A stretch of 41,286 nucleotides of DNA from a virus. The stretch is from the IMG/VR virus record IMGVR_UViG_3300034272_002994, positions 1 through 41,286 of that record; one strand, 5' to 3'. The notes under the pieces are model-generated. The model worked only from the letters and a program-made list of their open reading frames with translations. It had not been told where the DNA came from and ran no database searches. Position 1 is the first letter of the stretch; every line of letters starts with the position of its first letter. Of the stretch, positions 23,175-29,519 are shown one piece after another. A program made the position numbers and the translations under genes.

Positions 23175-23716
23175 GCTTCCTCCTCGACGAGTAGGTAAGG
23201 GATTGTCTTCTGACCGGCGCGGTCCATTTCAGAGTAGGCCAAGGAAATGAAAGCCTCCCACTGGCTCGGGTGGATCGTCTGACAGCCTTCGCTGCTTGTG
23301 GTGCGGGTGCCGCCTTTGTGGATGTTGATGGCGATGCCCATGGAGTCGCCTGTCTCGTCGCGGGTCACGGGGAGTTGTTCGCCAGGCGTTGCGGGCCGCA
23401 GGGCGGGGTAGCCGCCGCCGGGCTTTGACAGGCCGTGCTTGCCTTTGCGGTAGCGATGCACGCCAGGCTTGAGGACGGCAATGCCTTGGCGCTTCACGCT
23501 GGGATCGGTATTCGCATTGAAGGTGGCGTAGGCGTTTGGGCTGATGAGAAAAATGGCGTCGTCGTAGATTCCACGGTCGTTCTTACCGACTTCGCCCATG
23601 GTGTCTCGGTAGTAGCCGCGAATGCCCACCAGAGCGACCTCATCGGCCACGCGCGCCTTGGTGAGCAGGGCTTGCGTCTTGGACTTCGCTTGCTGTGGGC
23701 GGCTCGGGGGGAGCAT
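23171..23716 (-). CDS. L,D-transpeptidase-like cell-wall enzyme, probable endolysin
   Basis: A 181-residue protein. AINIHKGGTRTTSSEGCQTI (residues about 128-147) has the His...Ser-x-Gly-Cys arrangement of the YkuD fold, where Cys is the nucleophile. The preceding part (YDDAIFLISPNAYATFNANT; KPGVHRYRKGKHG) is also in keeping. There is no signal peptide, so it would need a holin to reach the wall, and small holin-like proteins are encoded just upstream. It is therefore the best lysis enzyme in this genome. Endopeptidase activity rather than transpeptidation is inferred. The leader is a run of CTTAAAA units without a Shine-Dalgarno. Confidence 0.68.
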   Translation of the reverse strand: MLPPSRPQQAKSKTQALLTKARVADEVALVGIRGYYRDTMGEVGKNDRGIYDDAIFLISPNAYATFNANTDPSVKRQGIAVLKPGVHRYRKGKHGLSKPGGGYPALRPATPGEQLPVTRDETGDSMGIAINIHKGGTRTTSSEGCQTIHPSQWEAFISLAYSEMDRAGQKTIPYLLVEEEA

Positions 23717-23720
23717 CAGG

Positions 23721-23785
23721 AGTTTTAGGTTTTAAGTTTTAAGTTTTAAGTTCTCCCTCTGTGCTCTCTGTGTCCTCTGTGGTTA
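23721..23785. repeat. TTTTAAG unit array followed by a CTCTGTG-type repeat
   Basis: Between the lysin and the lipoprotein there are four to five TTTTAAG-type units (23721-23750) and then CTCTGTG-spaced units (23757-23785: three near-copies of CTCTGTG). The TTTTAAG array recurs at 24129 and 27011. The CACAGAG/CTCTGTG pattern is common between genes in several bacterial phyla, and may be a borrowed host repeat. Confidence 0.7.
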
Positions 23786-23947
23786 TTTATCCTTCAGGGC
23801 GGGCAGCTCGGGGAGGGTGTAAGAAAACCTGCCGTAGTCGGTTTCGAGCGAGACGCCGAGGGTGCTGCAGCCGGTCAAAAATGAGATGCAGAGAAAGATG
23901 TAGCCGAGCAGCAGGCCGGTGGCGGCGATCTGGGCGGGGTGCAACAT
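23783..23947 (-). CDS. Small lipoprotein of the lysis cassette (o-spanin candidate)
   Basis: A 54-residue protein with an N-terminal hydrophobic stretch (IAATGLLLGYIFLCISFLTG) and lipobox FLTGC, so Cys27 would be lipidated, leaving a 28-residue mature peptide (STLGVSLETDYGRFSYTLPE). It follows the 55-residue holin-like gene with a TAATG overlap (23945-23949) and precedes the lysin. A short outer-membrane lipoprotein here fits an Rz1-type spanin, but no Rz partner is evident. The stop lies in the CTCTGTG repeat. Confidence 0.6.
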   Translation of the reverse strand: MLHPAQIAATGLLLGYIFLCISFLTGCSTLGVSLETDYGRFSYTLPELPALKDK

Positions 23948-24114
23948 TACTTCTTTTCCCGGCGGACAATTTCGTAGAGGCCAACGAGGGAGATCAGAAT
24001 TGTCGAGGCATGGCCAAACAAGGCGGGGTCGATGACGAGGCCGAAAGCGCTGAGGAGGGCGGCGAGGCCAGCATAGGTGGATTTTTCTTTGAGGCGGGCG
24101 AGGATGTTATTCAT
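23947..24114 (-). CDS. Holin-like small membrane protein
   Basis: A 55-residue protein: MNNILARLKEKSTYAGLAAL then LSAFGLVIDP, and a second hydrophobic stretch HASTILISLVGLYEIV ending in RREKK. A basic N-terminus, one or two membrane helices and a basic tail fit class II/III holins and several phage holins start with the same 'RLKEKSTYAGLAAL' style. It is followed by lipoprotein and lysin genes. Confirmation would need a topology experiment. Confidence 0.65.
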   Translation of the reverse strand: MNNILARLKEKSTYAGLAALLSAFGLVIDPALFGHASTILISLVGLYEIVRREKK

Positions 24115-24128
24115 GGGGGGAGGGAGAG

Positions 24129-24157
24129 GTTTTAAGTTTTAAGAATTAAGTTTTAAG
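24129..24157. repeat. TTTTAAG repeat array, second copy
   Basis: Four TTTTAAG/ATTAAG units, differing from the copy at 27011-27040 by one base and a shift. On the coding strand it reads as CTTAAAA units directly upstream of the 55-residue holin-like gene's C-rich leader. It overlaps the stop of the upstream gene. Confidence 0.75.
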
Positions 24158-24338
24158 GGTCGTGCGGCGGGCGCTTCTTGTTGAGGATGGCGTAGAGCGA
24201 GGCCACGCCGACCGCGATGCCGACTAGGAGCGAGGCGATGCGCAGCCAGGCTTCGATCTCGGGAAGCATCGACACCCCGAGCCCCGTCGCCGTAGCGACG
24301 AGGCCGGTGAAGGAGGCGGTGGCTTGGTGCGTGTCCAT
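24153..24338 (-). CDS. Small membrane protein, second holin/antiholin candidate
   Basis: A 61-residue protein with two hydrophobic segments (FTGLVATATGLGVSM; IASLLVGIAVGVASLYAIL) and a basic tail NKKRPPHDP. Start overlaps the fibre stop as TAATG (24336-24340). With the adjacent 55-residue protein it gives two small membrane proteins, as in holin/antiholin or pinholin systems. Which is the holin cannot be told from sequence. Confidence 0.6.
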   Translation of the reverse strand: MDTHQATASFTGLVATATGLGVSMLPEIEAWLRIASLLVGIAVGVASLYAILNKKRPPHDP

Positions 24339-26332
24339 TAGCTGAGGGCGGCTGCGAGTTGAGCGCCAGTAATTGCTACCGTGCTTTGTTGCTTTGCGCG
24401 TTCACCGATGGAGTCTGCCACCGTCAATTCATTTGCCGGTTTAGACCAGACGGCCGTGGCGTTCTGTGCGGCTGTAGGGATGTCGCCGGTCGCTGCTGGC
24501 GAGGCGGGGAGCGCATCTGTCTTGGCTTTGATGGCTGCGAGCTGTGTGCTGTTGCTGTCGATTTCAGCACGGATTGATGCGGCGCTTGGCACTGAAGGCG
24601 CGTTAGTCAAAGTATCGACCGTTCCGCCCGTGATCGTGCGGGTGGCGTGGCTCCAAATGTCGCTCGGCGTTACGGAGGCGGGGGCGTTGGTGAGGGTGGT
24701 CACCGTGGCCAGCGTGCCGTTGGGCGCGAGCCTGCTTGAAACGGTTGCATCGAGGTTGTCCAGAGCGCCAGCGCGGGCGGTGGTAAGTCCCTGCGCGGTG
24801 AGAGCGGATTGAACATTGGCGGTAGTAAGGATTGCTGTGCCAAAGCCTGCATCTACGGGGACTCCCAGACTAACCGATCCAGCGCCTGGAACTGCGCATG
24901 TGCCGGTGAGGTTGCCATTAGCATAGACGGTGCCGCTGCGGACATCGCTGGGGACGGCTTGGCCGAGCGAGTTGTCAGCGGTAAAGAAGTCGCTGTAGGT
25001 GCTGGCTCCGTCTTTGGCCTGGCGGATTTTGGCGGTGGCGGGGGTGGGATCAACGAGGAATTTCGGGCAGTTGACGGCGACAAGTCCGTTTGCGCTGCCG
25101 ATGAGCGAGCCGCTGACTTTGACGCTGGCGGTGGTGCTGGCTGATACCAAACCATGAGCGGAGTTGGTGGCGGTGATGTCGCCTGTGGAGGCGATTGTGC
25201 CTGTGCTGTTGTTGTTAATGGCAAAAGCTGTTGCTGCGCTTCCGCCTGTAAGCGTGCTGGTTGTAGATGTAATTGTTCCAGTGCTTACATTGTTTATTCC
25301 GCCAGAGCCTGCGCCGCTTCCGCCTGTGACTGTGCTGGATGTAACTGTAACGCTTCCTGTGCTGGCGTTTACTATGCCAAAAGCCCCATTCGGACTACTG
25401 CCTCCTGTAATTATTCCAGAAGCAACCGTAATACTTCCCGTGCTTGCATTATTTATACCATATGAGATAGAGGCCGTTCCTCCAGTTATGGTGCTACTTG
25501 TGGCTGTGATACCCCCACTGCTATTATTGTTAATTGCAACCGCAGTATTTGCTGAACCTCCACTCAAAATGCTTGATGTTACTGTAATGCTGCCGGTGCT
25601 ATTATTGTTTAGCGCAAAAGCAAACGCCACCGCACCACCCGTCAGCGTGCTGGCATTGATGATGTCAATCGTTCCGGTCGATGTGTTTTCAATCGCGTGC
25701 CCGCCGTTGGCAGCTGTTGTTCCTGTAACCCTGCCGCCGAGCGCAATGATGCCGTTGAGCGTGAGCGTTCCGGTGGAGCCGAAGGAAATGGCGCGGGTGG
25801 ATAGGTTGAACGCGGAGCCTGTGGCGCGGCATCCGGCGAGCGTGGATGTGGCGGTGCTGGTGAAGGTAAGGCAGTTTGCGCTGCCTGCTTGGATGTAGGC
25901 TCCGGTGATGTTGTGGTTCCCGCTCATGGTGAACCCGCCGCCTGTGACTACGGAGATGGGGGTGTTCACATAATTGAGCAGAGCGCCGACGCGGCGGGCT
26001 GTGCCTGTGGTGGCGGTCCCTGCATTGACGGCTTGGAAAATGGTGCCGACGGCAGCGGTTACTGCAACAGCGGTGGTGGCGTTTGTGCCGGGGACGATGG
26101 CATTCGCGGTGAGGGCGAAATTTGTCGTGCCGAGGCTGACGATCTCGTAAATCTGGCCGGGGATGAAGCTGCCGGATTGATCGACGGTGGAGCCTGTGAG
26201 GTCGATGGCTTGGTCGATGGTGACGGTGTAGCCGTTTGCGTAAACGGTGTCTTCGAGGCTGGGGATGGTGCCTCCGTCCCATGTGGCGGTGGCGCTCCAG
26301 TTTCCGGTGGCGACGGCTTTGCGGATGGCCAT
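24338..26332 (-). CDS. Large tail fibre/spike with beta-solenoid repeats
   Basis: A 664-residue protein. The N-terminus has ATATWDGGTIPSLEDTVYAN as in the attachment domain of G8-like or phage fibre proteins. From about residue 205 to 400 there are eight repeats of 22-25 residues with the pattern NNxSTGSITVTSSxLTGGS, one turn of a right-handed beta-solenoid each. The last third (DPTPATAKIRQAKDGASTYS; LDNLDATVSSRLAP) is a coiled and beta segment reminiscent of the tail-end domain seen in phage host-recognition proteins. Solenoid repeats in DNA (25130-25700) are AT-rich and repetitive, favouring recombination and length change. Host binding or depolymerase activity is inferred. Confidence 0.75.
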   Translation of the reverse strand: MAIRKAVATGNWSATATWDGGTIPSLEDTVYANGYTVTIDQAIDLTGSTVDQSGSFIPGQIYEIVSLGTTNFALTANAIVPGTNATTAVAVTAAVGTIFQAVNAGTATTGTARRVGALLNYVNTPISVVTGGGFTMSGNHNITGAYIQAGSANCLTFTSTATSTLAGCRATGSAFNLSTRAISFGSTGTLTLNGIIALGGRVTGTTAANGGHAIENTSTGTIDIINASTLTGGAVAFAFALNNNSTGSITVTSSILSGGSANTAVAINNNSSGGITATSSTITGGTASISYGINNASTGSITVASGIITGGSSPNGAFGIVNASTGSVTVTSSTVTGGSGAGSGGINNVSTGTITSTTSTLTGGSAATAFAINNNSTGTIASTGDITATNSAHGLVSASTTASVKVSGSLIGSANGLVAVNCPKFLVDPTPATAKIRQAKDGASTYSDFFTADNSLGQAVPSDVRSGTVYANGNLTGTCAVPGAGSVSLGVPVDAGFGTAILTTANVQSALTAQGLTTARAGALDNLDATVSSRLAPNGTLATVTTLTNAPASVTPSDIWSHATRTITGGTVDTLTNAPSVPSAASIRAEIDSNSTQLAAIKAKTDALPASPAATGDIPTAAQNATAVWSKPANELTVADSIGERAKQQSTVAITGAQLAAALS
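25130..25700. repeat. Coding repeats (about 70 bp) of the beta-solenoid
   Basis: Eight imperfect copies of a unit of roughly 66-75 bp, each encoding N-x-STG-x-I-x-TS-x-GGS. They fit beta-solenoid turns and are the most repetitive stretch of the window. Confidence 0.7.
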
Positions 26333-26335
26333 GGC

Positions 26336-26614
26336 TTAGAGTCCTTTCGCGTTGATGAATTTTTGAAGGGCGGCTTGCACTTCGGCGACGGCGAGGCGTG
26401 CGTCGTCGTCGGCTACGGCGAGGGAGCCAAAAAGCACGGTGCGGGATTCGGCAGCTTGCTCGATCTGGTCGCCTTCGAAGCGTGTGGGCGTGAGGGTGAG
26501 GACAACGCTGGCGTCTGGCTGGTCGGGGGCGGTATAACGGCCCGAAACGGCGAGAGTCATGGAGTAGCGGTCGTAGGTTTTGCCGTCGATTTGGATGGGA
26601 GTTGTGGCTGTCAT
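26336..26614 (-). CDS. Small tail-module protein, unknown function
   Basis: A 92-residue protein beginning MTATTPIQIDGKTYDRYSMT. A beta-rich first half (SVVLTLTPTRFEGDQIEQAA) is followed by a helix (ARLAVAEVQAALQKFINAKG). Placed between fibre genes, it is likely a fibre chaperone or adaptor. A/C-rich leader without Shine-Dalgarno; stop and start packing with neighbours is tight. Confidence 0.6.
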   Translation of the reverse strand: MTATTPIQIDGKTYDRYSMTLAVSGRYTAPDQPDASVVLTLTPTRFEGDQIEQAAESRTVLFGSLAVADDDARLAVAEVQAALQKFINAKGL

Positions 26615-26635
26615 GGTGGTGGGTTTATTGAGGTT

Positions 26636-27004
26636 TTAGCTGTAGGAAAGTGAGGTTTTGTTCGACCACTGGCCGACTGCGGATTGCTCCGAGACGACAT
26701 CGCCTGCGGAGTTGGTGGAAATTTTGTAGATAGTCCAGGCAGTGGAGTCCTCGGCGGGGCCGGAGGCGGGGTAGTCGTCCCAGGCGAGTCGGCCGATGTA
26801 GAGGGTGGTGCCGTCGGTCGCGCTGAGAGACAGGTAGTCGCTGGGGTCGCGGGGGCGGGCTATTCTGAAAACTTCGTTGTTGTGGTCTTTGCTGTAAAGT
26901 CGGCGGTCGGCGAGGTTGAGGGCGAGGGAGCCCTGAGCCACTTGCGCGGCGGTGGGGATTCGGCCTGGGACCGTGCTTCGCAGGAGTTTTATGACCGTGG
27001 CCAT
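26636..27004 (-). CDS. Fibre attachment/adaptor protein
   Basis: A 122-residue protein with the phage-fibre N-terminal motif: RSTVPGRIPTAAQVAQGSLA then LNLADRRLYSKD (residues 9-40), which in many phages reads GxxPTxxxLxxGELAxNxxDGxLYxKD and links fibres to the tail. The rest (TDGTTLYIGRLAWDDYPASG; STAWTIYKISTNSAG) is a small beta-domain. It is one of several short fibre pieces that could assemble around the tail. The TTTTAAG repeat array forms its leader. Confidence 0.72.
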   Translation of the reverse strand: MATVIKLLRSTVPGRIPTAAQVAQGSLALNLADRRLYSKDHNNEVFRIARPRDPSDYLSLSATDGTTLYIGRLAWDDYPASGPAEDSTAWTIYKISTNSAGDVVSEQSAVGQWSNKTSLSYS

Positions 27005-27010
27005 GAGGGA

Positions 27011-27040
27011 AGTTTTAAGTTTTAAGGATTAAGTTTTAAG
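27011..27040. repeat. TTTTAAG repeat array, third copy
   Basis: Four TTTTAAG-type units, on the coding strand directly upstream of the adaptor gene (CTTAAAA units then CTTCCCTC and ATG). Almost the same as 24129-24157. Confidence 0.75.
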
Positions 27041-27093
27041 AAAGAGGCCCCGTGGAGCGGCGGGCGGGTTGGAACCGCACCGCCGCTGTGGGG
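27035..27093 (-). terminator. Strong GC hairpin, possible transcription terminator after the coiled-coil fibre gene
   Basis: AGCGGCGG (27056-27063) pairs with CCGCCGCT (27080-27087), with outer CCCC/GGGG (27048-27051 and 27090-27093). Leftward it is followed by CCTCTTTCTT, a weak U-rich run. It may only partly terminate and so set fibre gene dosage. Confidence 0.5.
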
Positions 27094-27105
27094 AGGGAGG
27101 GGAGC

Positions 27106-27930
27106 TTAGAAGCTGCCGCCGTCGAAGTTGATGCCTTCGATGCTGCCGCCGGTGATTGCGACATTGTTGGCATTCTGCGTGGACATGGTGCCGAGTCCGG
27201 CAGCGGTGGTCTCCAAGCTGGAGACGCGGCCAGTCAAGGCTGTCGCGGCGGATTCGATGGCTTCGATGTCGGACTCCACCTCGTCGAGGCGGGAGTCGGC
27301 GCTGGCGCTTTCCAATGCAACGACTCGGCTGTCGAGGCCGCTGATGGCCGAAGCACGGGTGCTGGCCTCGCTGTCGATGTTCGACTGGAGGGTCGCGTCG
27401 TTGTTCGAGCGGGTGGTGGCCTCGGCGTCGATGTTCGACTGGAGCGTGTCGTCTGCCGAAGCGCGTGTGCTGGCTTCGCTGTCGATATTGCCTTGGAGGG
27501 TGTCGTCGGCGGCTTCGAGGGCCGAGACCGCGCTGCTGAGGGCGCTGGAGGCACTGTTGGCGAGGGAGGTGATCGCACCGTTGAGGTTGCTGTCGGCGGC
27601 CTCGAAGGCGGCGACCACTTCCGTCAACGAATCGAGCGAGCCGGGAGTGACATTGCTGAGAACATTGTCAATGCGGGTGCCGAGGGCGGCTTCCGCTGCG
27701 GTCGCACGGGAGGTTTCGGAGCTGATGCTGGAGTTCAGCGTGGAAACTTCCGAGGCGAGGTCGGAGTTGGTAGCGAAGTGGCCTTCGCCGCCGATGACAA
27801 CTGAGGTCGAGCCATTGCCGATCCAGAGTTTGTCATCCACGAAGCTATGGGCCAACTCGCCGAGAGCGAGGCCGGTAGGGGCGCCGGAGGCACCTGTGAG
27901 TCTGCGTTTAATGCGTAGGGTATTAGCCAT
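27106..27930 (-). CDS. Tail fibre with coiled-coil repeats
   Basis: A 274-residue protein. MANTLRIKRRLTGASGAPTG then LALGELAHSFVDDKLWIGN (residues 1-39) is the fibre attachment motif. The middle is a long trimeric coiled coil: four near-copies of DDTLQ(S/G)NIDSEASTRASA (about residues 135-200) and SSLETTAAG heptads. It ends in a small beta region (NNVAITGGSIEGINFDGGSF). Repeats of 54-60 bp in the DNA may vary. It is likely a trimeric appendage carrying the tips encoded downstream. Confidence 0.78.
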   Translation of the reverse strand: MANTLRIKRRLTGASGAPTGLALGELAHSFVDDKLWIGNGSTSVVIGGEGHFATNSDLASEVSTLNSSISSETSRATAAEAALGTRIDNVLSNVTPGSLDSLTEVVAAFEAADSNLNGAITSLANSASSALSSAVSALEAADDTLQGNIDSEASTRASADDTLQSNIDAEATTRSNNDATLQSNIDSEASTRASAISGLDSRVVALESASADSRLDEVESDIEAIESAATALTGRVSSLETTAAGLGTMSTQNANNVAITGGSIEGINFDGGSF

Positions 27931-27968
27931 GATGTTTTGGGGGTGTTTGGTTGTTCTGCGGGGTTGTC

Positions 27969-28235
27969 CTAAAACTCACCGCCGTCCGCGTCGGAGGCGA
28001 TGGGGAGGTAGGAAAGGGTGTCGGGGTCCCAACGGTGGGGGATGTTGGAATCTTGGGGAAAATAGATGCGGGCTACGGTGCCGGGGTTCGGAAAATCTTC
28101 GAGGGTCGGGAAGGCTTGAACATCGTCAAAGTCGTCTGGAATCATCGAGCCACTGATCTGGCCTGATGAGTCGAGCTGGGGCAGAGCGATGTTTTGCGCT
28201 GCGCCGGAAAAGGGATTGAAAAAAACCTGCGACAT
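27969..28235 (-). CDS. Small tail-module protein with fibre-like features
   Basis: An 88-residue protein starting MSQVFFNPFSGAAQNIALPQ. NIPHRWDPDTLSYLPIAS is a typical 'fibre-label' strand pair, and the sequence LDSSGQISGSMIPDDF resembles head-to-fibre linker motifs that repeat in phage fibres. It begins immediately after the stop of the neighbouring gene. A structural role is inferred. Confidence 0.6.
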   Translation of the reverse strand: MSQVFFNPFSGAAQNIALPQLDSSGQISGSMIPDDFDDVQAFPTLEDFPNPGTVARIYFPQDSNIPHRWDPDTLSYLPIASDADGGEF

Positions 28236-28532
28236 TTACGCGTAGGGCGGGAATTTAATCTCGACGCTGCGGATCTCCGCGTTGTCGGCGGTGGGGGGAT
28301 TGGCTCCGAAATAGGTATTCACGATTCGGGCTACCGAGGTGCCGTTGAAAGTGAAATCGACATAGCTTGTGTTGTTCGTCGCGGGGGAGGTGAAACGAAC
28401 ATTTTCATACTTGGTGTAAGCAGGAGTCGGAAAACCTGTGCTCACCCGCAGAGCCCCATCTGGTGTGGCTTGGACGGGCTGGACAATGCCAGCGGTGTTG
28501 CGAGCGGCGATCTGAATGGTGGGGTTACTCAT
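28236..28532 (-). CDS. Small tail-module protein, unknown function
   Basis: A 98-residue beta-rich protein: TIQIAARNTAGIVQPVQATP, a central RFTSPATNNTSYVDFTFNG, and the ending VEIKFPPYA. No motif is known to me. Downstream of the connector gene and upstream of the fibre gene; likely part of the tail hub or a fibre chaperone. AT-rich leader. Confidence 0.55.
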   Translation of the reverse strand: MSNPTIQIAARNTAGIVQPVQATPDGALRVSTGFPTPAYTKYENVRFTSPATNNTSYVDFTFNGTSVARIVNTYFGANPPTADNAEIRSVEIKFPPYA

Positions 28533-28571
28533 GTCGTTAATTTAATTATGGTGAAGGGTGTCAAGGGGTGA

Positions 28572-29519
28572 TTATTGGAACGAAGCGGAGTAGCGGCGGA
28601 CCTCGCCTTTGCGCAGCCAGGCGTCGTCCATGCGTTGTTGTAAAATTCCTTCGGCGCGGGCGAACTGGTAGGTGGCCTTGTCCATCTGGCCGTCCTCGGA
28701 GAGGGTTTCAGCGAGGGCGTAGAACTTGAGGTAGTCGGCGAGGAAGGCCGGGATGCGGTGGCGCAGCCAGAACTCCTCGGAGGTCGGGAGATTGCCGGTC
28801 GTGTCAGCGATGGCTTCGTAGCAATCGCCGGTGGTGTTGTAGTAAACGATATCGCCAGCGGAGTAGGCGGTGGAGGAGTTAAAAGCGGTCGCTGTGAAAC
28901 GGGGCTGCGGCAGTGAGAACTCGACCCAGACTTGGCCGGAGATGTAGTCCGTATCGGTGATCAGGATGCGGTCTTCGGTGACGACGAAATCCAGCGAGAG
29001 TGTGACGCGGCCCTCATCGGGCTTGATGTCATAAACCTTCAGCACATTCCCAATGGCCTTTTGGCCTGGAGCCAGCAGCGGGATGTAGGGGATGAACTCC
29101 TCCGCAGGCTCATTCGTGCTCGTCTCGATGTAGGTCGCGGTCGTGCGGTCGTTCCATGCGACATCCACGGCGGTGTCGATATTCAGTAGATCGCCCGAGG
29201 CGGTCGTGGTGACGCGCTTGATCCGCCACACAGGGTCCGCAAATTGCGAGCCCTGCAAGGCTCGACCAATGTAGGAGGTCGTGCCCACATAATCGCTCTC
29301 GAAAGTGTAAAGCCCCGGCGCGTAGCCCTCGCCTACCGGAGTGCGGGCCTCGGTGAGATAAACCTCGGGCCAATCAAAGAATGTCCATGCGGTCGCGGCA
29401 GCGGTGGTGAGATACTCCGCGAGCGCCGTGGCTTGAGAAGCCATGAGCGGCTGCGCGGGGTCGATGCCCATGCGGGAAATCACGCCGTCGCGGACGGTGC
29501 GGTAGGGCGTGGCTTTCAT
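28572..29519 (-). CDS. Head-tail connector/tail tubular A-like protein with carbohydrate-binding-like insert
   Basis: A 315-residue protein directly after portal (ATGA overlap 29516-29519), the usual place for the adaptor that joins portal and tail. Helical N-terminus (YRTVRDGVISRMGIDPAQPL, ALAEYLTTAAATAWTFFDWP) fits that family. Inserted near residue 220 is FNSSTAYSAGDIVYYNTTGD then CYEAIADTTGNLPTSEEFW, matching the small chitin/cellulose-binding (CBM5/12-like) pattern of Tyr-x-x-Gly-Asp-x-Val and a final Pro...Trp. The C-terminal helices (AFLADYLKFYALAETLSEDG) resume the connector fold. The insert may project from the neck and bind glycans; this is inferred. Confidence 0.72.
   Translation of the reverse strand: MKATPYRTVRDGVISRMGIDPAQPLMASQATALAEYLTTAAATAWTFFDWPEVYLTEARTPVGEGYAPGLYTFESDYVGTTSYIGRALQGSQFADPVWRIKRVTTTASGDLLNIDTAVDVAWNDRTTATYIETSTNEPAEEFIPYIPLLAPGQKAIGNVLKVYDIKPDEGRVTLSLDFVVTEDRILITDTDYISGQVWVEFSLPQPRFTATAFNSSTAYSAGDIVYYNTTGDCYEAIADTTGNLPTSEEFWLRHRIPAFLADYLKFYALAETLSEDGQMDKATYQFARAEGILQQRMDDAWLRKGEVRRYSASFQ

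Noticed and set aside
25130-25700. CRISPR-like array in the repeat-rich fibre gene.
   Set aside because: Repeats are imperfect, in frame, and encode solenoid turns; there are no identical repeats with unique spacers and no cas genes.
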